Source: Amycolatopsis saalfeldensis
GTDB taxonomy: Bacteria > Actinomycetota > Actinomycetes > Mycobacteriales > Pseudonocardiaceae
NCBI RefSeq assembly: GCF_900110575.1
Contig: NZ_FOEF01000003.1
Location: 1 to 64,000 of the forward strand
Length of the DNA: 64,000 nucleotides
Reading direction: 5' to 3'
The notes beneath the pieces were generated by a model. The model had not been told where the DNA came from. It searched no databases and worked only from the letters and a program-made list of their open reading frames with translations. The position numbers were made by a program, and so were the translations under genes. Positions within the stretch are counted from its first letter, which is position 1. Every line of letters begins with the position of its first letter. Positions 50,547 through 59,371 of this stretch are shown piece after piece.

Positions 50547-53500
50547 GTGAGTAATCCGCTGGTTGCGCCGGTGAAGGATTCGACGACGGGGGTGTCCGGC
50601 GTTCCCTTGCTGGAGGATGCGACGGGGCTGAAGTCGGCGATCGAGAGCAAGGACTGGGCCGGGGTCGCGATGGGTGCGGTGGGGACCGCGCTGGACGCTT
50701 TGACCGCGGTGATGGACCCGTTCGGCGCGATCTTCGCCGCTGGGGTGGGCTGGTTGATCGAGCACGTGGGCCCCTTGAAGGAGGCGTTGAACGCGCTGAC
50801 CGGGGACGCGGACCAGATCGCGGCGCAGTCGGAGACGTGGGCGAACGTCGCCAAGGAACTCGAGAGCGTCTCGGCGGAGCTGGCGGATCTGGTCAAAAAG
50901 GACCTGCAGAGCTGGACGGGCGAAGCGGCGGACGCGTATCGCCAGAAGGCGGCGGACACCTCGGCGTTGATCGCCAGCGCGCAGAAAGGCTGCGAGGGCG
51001 CCGGAAGCGGCGTCAAGACCGCGGGCGAGGTCGTCGCCGCAGTCCGCACCCTGGTGCGCGACACCATCGCCCAGCTGGTGGGGCACCTGATCTCGTGGGC
51101 GTTGCAGGTGGTGTTCACCCTCGGCATCGGCATGACCTGGGTGGTGCCGCAGGTCATCGCCGCGGTGACGAAAACCGCGTCGAAGATCACTCAGGTCACC
51201 ACGAAGCTGGTGAAGGCGATCAAGGCGCTGGTGCCGCTGCTGAAGAAGGCCGGGACCCTGTTCGAGGACGCCGGGAAGGCGTTGAAGGGCATCAAGGGCG
51301 GCGAGGTCAAGGCGCCCCCGAAGCCCAAGGACATCACCACCCCGAAAGGGGAGCCGGGCAAGGGCGGGGACTCGACCACCCCTTCCGGTGACCACACCCC
51401 GCCGAAGGACGACTCGACCAGCCCGTCCGGCGATCACACCCCGCCCAAGGACGATTCGACCAAGCCGTCCGGCGACCACAATCCGCCGAAGGACGATTCC
51501 GGCGGCAAGTCCGGCGACCCTCATGCGCCGAAGGACGACGCCGAAGCGCCGCCGCCCGAGAACCGGCCCGGGGACGGCGACAAGAAGCCGCCGGAGCAGG
51601 ACCGGTCGATCGAGAGCGAGAACGACCGCCCGCGGGCCGACGACAAGAAGGCCGAGGAACGGGAGGACTGCGGCGACCCGATCGACATCGCCACCGGGCA
51701 GATGATCCTGAGCCAGGTGGACGTCGAACTGGCCGGCCTGCTCCCGCTCGTGCTCTCCCGAACGCACGTTTCGACCTACCGGCTCGGGCGCTCCTTCGGG
51801 CCCGGCTGGGCGTCCACTGTGGACCAGCGGATCGAGCTGGCGCCGGACGGGATGGTGCACTTCGCCGCCGAGGACGGTTTGCTGCTGCGGTATCCGTCCG
51901 TGCCGGATGCGGGCGCCGGGGTGCTGCCGGTGTCCGGCCCGAGGTGGCCGTTGCGGCGCACCGACCGGGGTTTCGCGATCCGGCGCACGGATTCCGAGAG
52001 CCTGCTGCACTTCGTGGACGACGGCTCCGGACGGCTGCCGATCAGCGGCGTGACCGACGGCGACGGGAACCAGTTCGACTTCCAGCGCGACGAAAACGGC
52101 ACGCCGGAAGGCATCGTGCATTCGGCGGGGTACCGCGTCGCCGTGGACACCGAGGACGGCCTGATCCTGCAGTTCCGCCTGCTGACCGCCGAGGGTGACG
52201 TGTCGCTCGTGGTCTTCGGCTACGACGAGCACCGCCGGCTCACCGAGGTGGTGAACTCCTCCGGCTTGGCGCAGCGGTTCCGCTACGACGCCGAAGGCCA
52301 CCTGGTCGGCTGGGAGGACCGCAACGGCATGTCCTACCGCTACCGTTACGACGCCGAAGGCCGCTGCGTCGAGACCGAGGGCGCGGACGGCTACCTCAGC
52401 TACCGGTTCGACTACGGGCACCTCGTCACGCGGGTCACCGATTCCCTCGGCCACGTAAGGGTTTTCGAGCTGGGCGAGGACTTCCGGGTGATCCGGGCGA
52501 CCGACCCGCTCGGCCACGTGACACTGTCCACTTGGGACGAGACGGGCCTGCTGCTGTCCCGCACCGACCCGCTCGGGCGGACGACCCGCTACGCCTACGA
52601 CGACGCCGGCCGGATGGTCGAGACGACCCGGCCGGACGGCAGCCGGGCCCGCACCGAGTACAACGCCTTCGGCCGCCCGGTCACCCTGGTGGACTTCGAC
52701 GGCGGGGTGTGGCGGCGGGAGTACTCGCCGGACGGCCTGCTCACCGCGGAGATCGACCCTGCTGGGGCCCGCACCGGCTACGCGCGCGACGCCCGGACCA
52801 CGGCGGTCACCGACGCGCTGGGCCGCACCACCCGGTTCGAGCACGACGCCGCCGGGCTGCCGGTCGCGGTCACCGATCCGCTCGGCGCGGTGACCCGCTA
52901 CCGGTACGACCCGCTCGGCCGGCCGGCCGAGATCACCGATCCGCTGGGCGGCACCACCCGGCTGGCCTGGAGCGTCGAGGGCACCCTGGCCGAGCAGGTC
53001 CGGCCGGACGGCAGCAGACAGCTGCGGGCCTACGACGGCGAGGGCAACCTCCGGCGGGCCGGCGACTCGGAAGCGGGGACCAGCACCGGCATCGCGCACT
53101 TCGACCTGCCCGTGTCCCGCACCGCGCCGGACGGCAGCCGGCTGGCCTTCGGCTACGACACCGAGCTGCGGCTGACCTCGGTCACCAACGAGCAAGGCCG
53201 GGTTTGGCGCTACACCTTCGATCCCGCGGGGCGGCTGGCCGAGGAGACCGACTACGACGGCCGGACCACCACGTTCGCCTACGACGCGGCCGGTGATCTG
53301 ACCGGCTACACCAACGGCGCGGGCCAGACCGTCCGGCTGGTCCGGGACGTGCTGGGCAACATCGTGGAACGGCACAGCGAAGGCGTGCTCACCCGTTACT
53401 CCTACGACGCCGCGGGCCGGGTCGTCCGCGCCGTCACCCCGCACACCGACCTGGTGCTGCAGTACGACCCGTCCGGGCGGGTGCTGTCCGAATCCCTGAA

Positions 53501-55358
53501 CGGCCGGGTGCTGGCCTCGCGTTACGACGCCGCGGGCAACCGGGTCTGGCGGCGGACCCCGTCCGGGGCGGAAAGCACCTGGCAGTACGACCAGCGCGGG
53601 CGGCCGCTTTCGCTGCGCACCGGCAGCGGGCTGCTCCGGTTCGGCTACGACGCCGCCGGGCGTGAGGTCCAGCGCCAGCTCGGCCAGTCGGTGCGGCTCA
53701 CCCAGACCTGGGACGAGACGCACCAGATGCGCGGGCAGACCATCGAGGCCGGCCCGGGCCGCGTGCTGCAGCAGCGCAGCTACGAGTACCGCGCGGACGG
53801 GCACCTCACCGAGGTGCACGACCGGCTGAGCGGGCCGCGGCGGTTCGACCTGGACGTGACCGGTCGGGTCACGGGGGTGACCGGGCCGGGCTGGACCGAG
53901 CGGTACGCCTACGCGCCGACCGGGGACCTCCTGCAGGCCACCTGGCCGAGCGCGCCCGCGACGAACGCGGAAACCTGGGCGGCGCACCAGGCTCAGGGCG
54001 CCCGTCAGTACGCCGGGACGCTGCTGGAGCGCGCCGGGAACGTGCACTACCGGCACGACGGCGAGGGCCGGATCGTGCAGCGGCAGGTGGAACGGGCCCC
54101 GGGCGTGCTCGACTCGTGGTCCTACGCCTGGGACGCCGAGGACCGGCTCGTCGGCGTGACGACCCCGGACGGGACGCCGTGGCGGTATCTGCACGACGGC
54201 CTCGGCCGCCGGGTGGCCAAGCAGCGGCTCGGCGGCGACGGCCGGGTCGCCGAGGAGGTGTGGTTCTGCTGGGACGGGACCGACCTCGTCGAGCAGGTCA
54301 GCGACGGGCGGCACGCGCTCGTGTGGGACTGGTCGCCGGACGGGATGCGGGTGCTCGGGCAGACCGAGCGGACCGCCGAGCCCGGCTCGGACCAGTGGCT
54401 GGACCGGCGGTTCTTCGCGATCGTGACCGATCTGGTCGGCTCGCCGGCCGAACTGCTGGACGCCCACGGCATCGTCGGGCAGCCCGCCCGCGCCACGCTC
54501 TGGGGCACCGCGCCGGCGGGTTCGGGCCCGGCCACGACGCCGCTGCGTTTCCCCGGGCAGTACCACGACCCGGAAACCGGGCTGCACCAGAACTTCCACC
54601 GGTACTACGACCCGGCCACCGGCCGCTACTGCACGCACGACCGGCTGGGCCTTTCCCCGGGCCCGAACTCGCGCAGCTACGTGCGCAACCCGACCGGCTG
54701 GACCGACCCGCTCGGCCTGGCCCCGTGCGATGCCAAGAACTACGCCGAAGCGGTCAAGGACTACCGGACGGCACTGGGCTGGACCAAGGAGAACAGCCCG
54801 CACCAGCTGAGCGGGGAACTGAACAAGGACTGGACGACCGTCGGCGTCGGCAAGCTGGCCTACGGCGAGAAGGACGATCTCAAGATCGTCGTGGACAAGG
54901 CCAACGGCTACCTGGTGGGCTACATCAAGAAGGGCGCCGACGGCGCGCCCGACGAGATCCACCACGTCGCCGAGGTGGACCCGAACAAGGTCGCGCCGGG
55001 CGCGGTCTCGAAGCCCTTCCACCCCGACGAAACCCTGACCTACAAGAACATGGGCAACATGGAGATCGGGCCCAAGGGTGTGAGCGGGGCGGTGACCAAC
55101 ATGATGGACAGCAGCAAGGGGGAGATGGGCTCGCTGAAGACCCTCGCCGCGACCATCGCGGAGGGCGGCCGGTCCAACTCCTACGCCAAGTCCGTCATCG
55201 AGGATCTGCGGGCGGGCAACGACGTCAAGGTCGGCCCGTACCGTGACGAGCTGGCCCACGACTGGGGGACGAAGAGCAACTCGTACCGGGACACGGGCAA
55301 CAACCCCGACAACGAGCTGGCCCTGCTGAACCGGCCCAACGACCGGCCCACCGTCTGA
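50547..55358 (+). CDS. WXG-Rhs polymorphic toxin
   Basis: A 1603-residue protein. Residues 60-205 are the same secretion module as the 43686 protein: GVGWLIEHVGPLKE (67-80), SWTGEAADAYRQ (122-133) and a hydrophobic hairpin (165-210). Four 14-residue Pro/Asp repeats (276-331) form a linker, then a DUF6531 head (CGDPIDIATGQM) and many YD repeats (RYDAEGR, FGYDAAGREV). The Rhs core ends DPETGLHQNFHRYYDPATGR and NPTGWTDPLGLA (~1380-1393). The last ~210 residues are a variable C-terminal domain of unknown type, including IHHVAEVDPNKV and SYAKSVIEDLRAGNDVKV. GTG at 50547 with GGAG at nine bases is chosen; GTG at 50532 is possible. No same-strand immunity gene follows. Confidence 0.85.
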   Translation: MSNPLVAPVKDSTTGVSGVPLLEDATGLKSAIESKDWAGVAMGAVGTALDALTAVMDPFGAIFAAGVGWLIEHVGPLKEALNALTGDADQIAAQSETWANVAKELESVSAELADLVKKDLQSWTGEAADAYRQKAADTSALIASAQKGCEGAGSGVKTAGEVVAAVRTLVRDTIAQLVGHLISWALQVVFTLGIGMTWVVPQVIAAVTKTASKITQVTTKLVKAIKALVPLLKKAGTLFEDAGKALKGIKGGEVKAPPKPKDITTPKGEPGKGGDSTTPSGDHTPPKDDSTSPSGDHTPPKDDSTKPSGDHNPPKDDSGGKSGDPHAPKDDAEAPPPENRPGDGDKKPPEQDRSIESENDRPRADDKKAEEREDCGDPIDIATGQMILSQVDVELAGLLPLVLSRTHVSTYRLGRSFGPGWASTVDQRIELAPDGMVHFAAEDGLLLRYPSVPDAGAGVLPVSGPRWPLRRTDRGFAIRRTDSESLLHFVDDGSGRLPISGVTDGDGNQFDFQRDENGTPEGIVHSAGYRVAVDTEDGLILQFRLLTAEGDVSLVVFGYDEHRRLTEVVNSSGLAQRFRYDAEGHLVGWEDRNGMSYRYRYDAEGRCVETEGADGYLSYRFDYGHLVTRVTDSLGHVRVFELGEDFRVIRATDPLGHVTLSTWDETGLLLSRTDPLGRTTRYAYDDAGRMVETTRPDGSRARTEYNAFGRPVTLVDFDGGVWRREYSPDGLLTAEIDPAGARTGYARDARTTAVTDALGRTTRFEHDAAGLPVAVTDPLGAVTRYRYDPLGRPAEITDPLGGTTRLAWSVEGTLAEQVRPDGSRQLRAYDGEGNLRRAGDSEAGTSTGIAHFDLPVSRTAPDGSRLAFGYDTELRLTSVTNEQGRVWRYTFDPAGRLAEETDYDGRTTTFAYDAAGDLTGYTNGAGQTVRLVRDVLGNIVERHSEGVLTRYSYDAAGRVVRAVTPHTDLVLQYDPSGRVLSESLNGRVLASRYDAAGNRVWRRTPSGAESTWQYDQRGRPLSLRTGSGLLRFGYDAAGREVQRQLGQSVRLTQTWDETHQMRGQTIEAGPGRVLQQRSYEYRADGHLTEVHDRLSGPRRFDLDVTGRVTGVTGPGWTERYAYAPTGDLLQATWPSAPATNAETWAAHQAQGARQYAGTLLERAGNVHYRHDGEGRIVQRQVERAPGVLDSWSYAWDAEDRLVGVTTPDGTPWRYLHDGLGRRVAKQRLGGDGRVAEEVWFCWDGTDLVEQVSDGRHALVWDWSPDGMRVLGQTERTAEPGSDQWLDRRFFAIVTDLVGSPAELLDAHGIVGQPARATLWGTAPAGSGPATTPLRFPGQYHDPETGLHQNFHRYYDPATGRYCTHDRLGLSPGPNSRSYVRNPTGWTDPLGLAPCDAKNYAEAVKDYRTALGWTKENSPHQLSGELNKDWTTVGVGKLAYGEKDDLKIVVDKANGYLVGYIKKGADGAPDEIHHVAEVDPNKVAPGAVSKPFHPDETLTYKNMGNMEIGPKGVSGAVTNMMDSSKGEMGSLKTLAATIAEGGRSNSYAKSVIEDLRAGNDVKVGPYRDELAHDWGTKSNSYRDTGNNPDNELALLNRPNDRPTV
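51372..51539 (+). repeat. Four tandem 42-bp coding repeats in the Rhs linker
   Basis: The 14-codon unit STxPSGDHTPPKDD occurs four times (STTPSGDHTPPKDD, STSPSGDHTPPKDD, STKPSGDHNPPKDD, SGGKSGDPHAPKDD). It forms a flexible, acidic, Pro-rich linker between the WXG module and the Rhs shell. DNA units are similar enough to allow slippage-driven length change in phase. Confidence 0.9.
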
Positions 55359-55374
55359 CCGCGGTGCCCGGCGG

Positions 55375-55995
55375 CTACCGCTTCCGGACCGCGTAGGTCA
55401 GGTGGGTCACCCGCGGCGTCGGCACCGAGCGGATCGGCTCCAGGGCCACGCGGCTCGCGTCCACGCCCTCGAACAGGCGGATTCCGGAGCCGAACAGCAC
55501 GGGTGAGAGCGCGATCGTGAACTCGTCGACCAGGCCGGCGTTCAGGTACTGCAGGATCGCCGCGCCGCCGCCGGCGATGCGCACGTCGCGTTCGCCGGCG
55601 GCCTCGCGGGCCTGGTCGAGCGCGGACTCGATGCCGTCGTCGACGAAGTGGAAGGTGGTCCCGCCCGCCCGCTCCCAGGGGTCACGTTTCTCGTGTGTCA
55701 CCACGAAAACCGGGGTGTGGAACGGCGCGTCCTCCGGCCACGCTTGCTCGCCGGCGTCGAACATGCGCTTGCCCATCACGCTCACGCCGGTGCGTTCGAA
55801 CGTCTCCCGCAGGATGTCGTTGTCCGGCCCTTCTTCGCCGCCCTCGCCGAGGCCCAGGTTCTCCCGGAAGAACCGCTGCGCGAAGATCCACTGCTGCAGC
55901 TCCATCCACTGTGGACCCATCAGCTCGTCGGGCGATTCGGGTGCGATGAACCCGTCCAGCGACATCGACACACTGAAGAACACTTTCCCGGCCAT
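55375..55995 (-). CDS. RibD C-terminal/dihydrofolate reductase-like protein
   Basis: A 206-residue protein of the RibD_C superfamily. The N-terminus FFSVSMSLDGFIAPE and GVSVMGKRMFDAGE, VTHEKRDPWER and RIAGGGAAILQYLNAGLVDE match the NADPH-binding reductase fold. It is often encoded beside SRPBCC/ArsR genes in actinobacteria. Its start overlaps the SRPBCC stop (TGATG). It ends 16 bases from the convergent Rhs gene, so it is not an immunity gene in the usual arrangement. The substrate is unknown. Confidence 0.87.
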   Translation of the reverse strand: MAGKVFFSVSMSLDGFIAPESPDELMGPQWMELQQWIFAQRFFRENLGLGEGGEEGPDNDILRETFERTGVSVMGKRMFDAGEQAWPEDAPFHTPVFVVTHEKRDPWERAGGTTFHFVDDGIESALDQAREAAGERDVRIAGGGAAILQYLNAGLVDEFTIALSPVLFGSGIRLFEGVDASRVALEPIRSVPTPRVTHLTYAVRKR

Positions 55996-56486
55996 CAGTC
56001 CTCCGCTCCTTTTCGGACGATCTCGCCGACGTATGCGGCCAGGTTGCCCAGGGTCTGCTCGCCGGCTTCGATCGCGTGGTACTTCTCGGCTGCCTCGTCG
56101 CGCAATTGCCTGGTGGGGAACACGGTTTGCATCTCGATCCGGGTCCCCGCACCGTCGGCCGCGAACGTGAGGACCGATTCGAAGGCGTTCGGGTCGTCGC
56201 GGGATTCACCGTGCCGCAGCGCGATCCGCTCCGGCGGGGTGATCTCGGTCCAGGAGATCCACTCGGAGTAGTCCGTCCCGTCCGGTCCGTGCAGCACGAA
56301 GACCCACTCGCCGCCGACGTGGAACTCGAACGCCCGCGTGGTGGTCCGGAACCCCGCGGGCCCCCACCACCTCGACAGGTGCCGGACCTCGGTGAACGCC
56401 TCGAACACCAGCTCGCGCGGGGCGTCGATGACCCGTGAGATGACGATCTCGCGGTCTGCGGTCACGGACTGCGCTCCCTGCCCCAT
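55995..56486 (-). CDS. SRPBCC (AHSA1-like) domain protein
   Basis: A 163-residue START-like fold protein. IVISRVIDAPRELVFEAFTE, then VRHLSRWWGPAGF and TRAFEFHVGGEWVFVLHGPD are the AHSA1 signature. The C-terminal helix YHAIEAGEQTLGNLAAYVGE is complete. The ligand is unknown. It overlaps the ArsR stop and the RibD-like start, giving a three-gene ArsR-SRPBCC-RibD operon. Confidence 0.88.
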   Translation of the reverse strand: MGQGAQSVTADREIVISRVIDAPRELVFEAFTEVRHLSRWWGPAGFRTTTRAFEFHVGGEWVFVLHGPDGTDYSEWISWTEITPPERIALRHGESRDDPNAFESVLTFAADGAGTRIEMQTVFPTRQLRDEAAEKYHAIEAGEQTLGNLAAYVGEIVRKGAED

Positions 56487-56830
56487 CAGCTCTCCTCCTG
56501 TTTTGCCTGCTTCAGGTCCTGCACGTACGCGTCGAGCCGGTCGAAGGTCTCGTTCCAGAACCGCTCGAACCCGCCGGTCCACTCGTGGACCGGCCGCAGC
56601 CCGCGGGCGTCGAGGCCGTACAGGCGCTGCTTGCCCGCCTGCCGGTCCCGCACCAGCCCGACCTCCCGCAGCACCCGCAGGTGCTTGGAGGCCCCCGGCT
56701 GGCTCATCCCCAGCTCCTGGGCCAACTCGGTGACCGCCCGCTCACCCGCCCGCAACAGCACCAGAATCTCCCGCCGCTGCGGCTCGGCGATCGCGTTGAA
56801 CACGTCCGACGTCGTCGCTGCTCGTGCCAT
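56486..56830 (-). CDS. ArsR-family winged-helix regulator
   Basis: A 114-residue regulator. VFNAIAEPQRREILVLLRAG, then ELAQELGMSQPGASKHLRVL and REVGLVRDRQAGKQRLYGLD form the ArsR helix-turn-helix and wing. The metal-binding Cys motif of arsenic sensors is absent, as usual in SRPBCC-linked members. Upstream of the ATG, CATATTCCCATATCGGTATG (56839-56858) is an AT-rich partial dyad and likely its operator. It heads the operon with the SRPBCC and RibD-like genes. Confidence 0.88.
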   Translation of the reverse strand: MARAATTSDVFNAIAEPQRREILVLLRAGERAVTELAQELGMSQPGASKHLRVLREVGLVRDRQAGKQRLYGLDARGLRPVHEWTGGFERFWNETFDRLDAYVQDLKQAKQEES

Positions 56831-56861
56831 GGGCGCTATCATATTCCCATATCGGTATGCG

Positions 56862-57806
56862 TCAAGTCGTGAGCACGAGCGCCCCGACCGATCGACGCGT
56901 TTCGAGTTCGCGATGGGCCTCGGCGGCGCGTTCCAGCTCGAACCGGGCGTGGATCCGGGGTACCAGCTCCCCGCGCGCCGCGGCGGCAAGCGCCTGTCCG
57001 GCGTCGTCACGTTGGTCGGCGTCGGGCTTGCGGATGACCGTGCCCAGTGGTCCGGACAAGGTCAGGCCGCGCCTGGTGATGGCCTCGACCGGCAATGGTG
57101 GCCAGTCGCCGGAGGCGTATCCGTAGAGGCCGAGCCGGCCTTCACCGTCCGCGATCGCGGCGAGAGCGGAGACGGTGGTCCGGCCGCCCACGGCATCGAG
57201 CGCCAGCGTCACCCCGCGCCCGCCGGTCAGCTCGCGCACCTGCTCGGCCCAGCCGGCGGCACCGTAGCCGACCGCGTGATCGGCGCCGAACTCCGAGACG
57301 GCGGTCAGCTTGGCGCTGCTCGCGGCGCCGATGACCGTCGCGCCCGCCGACTTGGCCGTCTGCACCAGCAGCGATCCGATCCGGCCCGCTGCCGCCGTGA
57401 TCAGCACCGTGTCCTCGGCGCGCAGCCGCATGGCGGAAAGCAGGCCGCGGGCCAGGGCGCCGGCCTGGAACACGGTCAGGGCGACATCGAGGGCCAGCCC
57501 GTCGGGCACCGGGAAGGCGTACGCGGCGGTGGCCACCGCCCGTTCGGCATAGCCGCCGGCCTGCCCGGCCGTGGTGGCGACGACCGTCGCGCCGAGCAGC
57601 GACCCGTCCACTTCGGGGCCGACCGCCACGACCCGCCCGCCGACCTCGATGCCAGGAATCCACGGCAACGGCAGAGGGTAACGGCCGGAGCGGACGATCA
57701 CGTCCCCGTAGGCGACCCCCGCCACCCGGACATCGACCAGTACCTGACCGGCGGCCGGTTCCGGGTCGGCGACCGTCTCGGCGCCGAACGTCCGGGTCCG
57801 CCGCAC
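56862..57806 (-). CDS. Zinc-independent quinone oxidoreductase-like MDR
   Basis: A 314-residue NADPH-dependent dehydrogenase. The GroES-like N-terminus (DPEPAAGQVLVDVRVAGVAY, GDVIVRSGRYP, PWIPGIEVGGRVVAVG) and the nucleotide loop ITAAAGRIGSLLVQTAKSAG are present; structural-zinc cysteines are missing, as in QOR enzymes. The GTG at 57806 gives a slightly short N-terminus (MRRTRTFGAE). Its 5' end overlaps antisense with a decayed TetR gene, suggesting the junction was formed by a rearrangement. Confidence 0.82.
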   Translation of the reverse strand: MRRTRTFGAETVADPEPAAGQVLVDVRVAGVAYGDVIVRSGRYPLPLPWIPGIEVGGRVVAVGPEVDGSLLGATVVATTAGQAGGYAERAVATAAYAFPVPDGLALDVALTVFQAGALARGLLSAMRLRAEDTVLITAAAGRIGSLLVQTAKSAGATVIGAASSAKLTAVSEFGADHAVGYGAAGWAEQVRELTGGRGVTLALDAVGGRTTVSALAAIADGEGRLGLYGYASGDWPPLPVEAITRRGLTLSGPLGTVIRKPDADQRDDAGQALAAAARGELVPRIHARFELERAAEAHRELETRRSVGALVLTT

Positions 57807-58193
57807 GCGGGCGCTGCTGCGGGAAGCGCTGGTGGACCTGATCGAGGACCGCGGTTTCGATCGCGTCACGGTCGGCGAGCTCTGTTCCAGGGCCATGGTC
57901 AGCCGGGCCGCGTTCTACCGCAACTACCGTGACAAGTACGAACTCGTCGAACAGATCTTCGACGAGGCGATGGCCGAGATGACCGCCGGCACCGGGAACG
58001 ACACTCGCTCACCCGGCCGGCGCTTCGCCGGATTCTTCGGCCACATCGACACCTATCACCGGCTCTACGGCGCGCTGCTGGGCCGCCGGGGGAGCCCATG
58101 GTTCGCCGACCGGATGCGCTCGGCGCTCGCCGCCATGTCCAGCGCTCATCCGCGCGGTGCTCGAAGCAGCCGCCGGCAAATCCGGCGGCTGAT
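57784..58193 (+). pseudogene. Decayed TetR family regulator
   Basis: The plus strand encodes RVRRTRALLREALVDLIEDR, GFDRVTVGELCSRAMVSRAA and FYRNYRDKYELVEQIFDEAM, a full TetR helix-turn-helix, then HIDTYHRLYGALLGRRGSPW. No ATG, GTG or TTG exists before 57832, which is inside the domain. After position ~58130 the expected end (ALIRAVLEAAAGKSGG, stop at 58193) is in another frame. Thus both ends are damaged. Confidence 0.6.
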
Positions 58194-58221
58194 CAACGGC
58201 GCGCCGCTGTGGCAATGCATC

Positions 58222-59301
58222 TCATCGCCTTTTCTCGGAGGTGAACATGGCGGGGTCGTGCACGCTGCCGCCGGATGGAGGCCGGGACGGTTGGAAGCGG
58301 TCGAGGCGGCAGCCCGCCAGTGCCGGCTCGACGGTGCGGTCGACCAGTTCCCTGGCGGCAAGCCGGCCGACGGCCGGGGCGAGGGTGACTGCCGCGTGCA
58401 TCACTGCCAGGTACAGGCCGGGAACCTCGGCGACCGGGCCGATGACGGGCTCGCCGTCGGCCGGCATGGGGCGGGCGCCGACGTGGGCGCTGAGCAGCTT
58501 GACGTTTCTGGTGCCGCGGAAGGTGGACCGGATGGCGGCCAGGGTCCGGTCCGGCGAATCCGCCGCGGCGATGACCCGGTCCGCGGCGACCTGCCGGAGA
58601 TCGAAGTCCTCGGTGTTGACCACCGTGCGGACCAGGCCGGCCGGGGCGCGGAACCGGAAGAGCGTCGCCGGTGACGGGGCGACCGGGACGGCTATGCCCA
58701 GCGGCGCGGCCAGCGCGGCCGTCGCCACTCCGGCCGCGAGCACCACAGTCGCGGCGGAGAGGGGACCGGCGGCCGTCTCGACCCCGGCGATCCGGCCCGC
58801 GGCGTCTCGGCGGATGGCGGTGACCGGGACGTCGGGATGTATTCGCGCGCCGTGGGCACGGGCGCCCGCGATCAGCCGCTCGGTCACGCCCACCGGGTCG
58901 ACGGCGCCGTCGCCGGGTGCCCAGACGGCCCAGTCCGGGGGATGGCGCAGGTGGGGTTCAAGGGTGGCCGCGTCGATGATCTTCTGCCCGGGCCCGGCTT
59001 CCGGCGTACTGCCTCCCGTGCGCCACGACAGCGAGCCGGACCACGTCACGGGAAGGCCGGGCAGCTCGGCCTCGAGCCGGTGGTACTCGTCGGTCGCCGC
59101 CACCCGCAGCCCGGCGGCGGGACCGGTGCGTACCCCGGAAGATCCGATCCACGCGAAGGAATTCACCGTCACCCCGCTGCCCGGCCGCCCGGCGTCGACC
59201 AGCGTCACGGCCGCGCCCGCCCGCGCGGCGTGATAGGCCACCGAAGCGCCGACGACCCCGGCCCCGACGACTACGAGGTCCCTTATCGGCGCGCCCGGCA
59301 T
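58222..59301 (-). CDS. FAD-dependent oxidoreductase (DAO/glycine oxidase type)
   Basis: A 359-residue flavoprotein. The FAD-binding motif LVVVGAGVVGASVAYHAARA with the acidic VDAG ending is at residues ~8-38. The middle has substrate-domain strands (WAPGDGAVDPVGVTERLIAG). The C-terminal FAD contact is MPADGEPVIGPVAEVPGLYL followed by AVMHAAVTLAPAVGRL. It oxidises an amino acid or amine. The ATG at 59301 places the FAD motif correctly; it has only a weak ribosome site. It stands alone on this strand. Confidence 0.87.
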   Translation of the reverse strand: MPGAPIRDLVVVGAGVVGASVAYHAARAGAAVTLVDAGRPGSGVTVNSFAWIGSSGVRTGPAAGLRVAATDEYHRLEAELPGLPVTWSGSLSWRTGGSTPEAGPGQKIIDAATLEPHLRHPPDWAVWAPGDGAVDPVGVTERLIAGARAHGARIHPDVPVTAIRRDAAGRIAGVETAAGPLSAATVVLAAGVATAALAAPLGIAVPVAPSPATLFRFRAPAGLVRTVVNTEDFDLRQVAADRVIAAADSPDRTLAAIRSTFRGTRNVKLLSAHVGARPMPADGEPVIGPVAEVPGLYLAVMHAAVTLAPAVGRLAARELVDRTVEPALAGCRLDRFQPSRPPSGGSVHDPAMFTSEKRR

Positions 59302-59371
59302 TCCAGCGACGTTAACGCCTCCGGCGGCGATCGAAAACGGGTTTATTCGGGCGCCGTCCCCGGAGCGTTCC

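Noticed and set aside
48038..51190. A long minus-strand frame opposite the P-type ATPase
   Set aside because: It has no recognisable domain and a composition typical of a shadow. The plus strand has complete ATPase motifs.
50484..55259. A 1591-codon minus-strand frame opposite the Rhs gene
   Set aside because: It mirrors the YD-repeat gene and reads as repetitive Gly/Val/Arg text. It was considered as an antisense immunity gene but lacks any fold-like pattern.
55375..55995. The RibD-like gene as immunity to the Rhs toxin
   Set aside because: It is on the opposite strand, belongs to an ArsR-SRPBCC-RibD operon by overlap, and has an ordinary reductase fold.
57832..58674. A 280-residue TetR-like protein running to 58674
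   Set aside because: After about 58130 the translation becomes antisense text of the FAD oxidoreductase. The TetR's natural end lies in a different frame at 58193.
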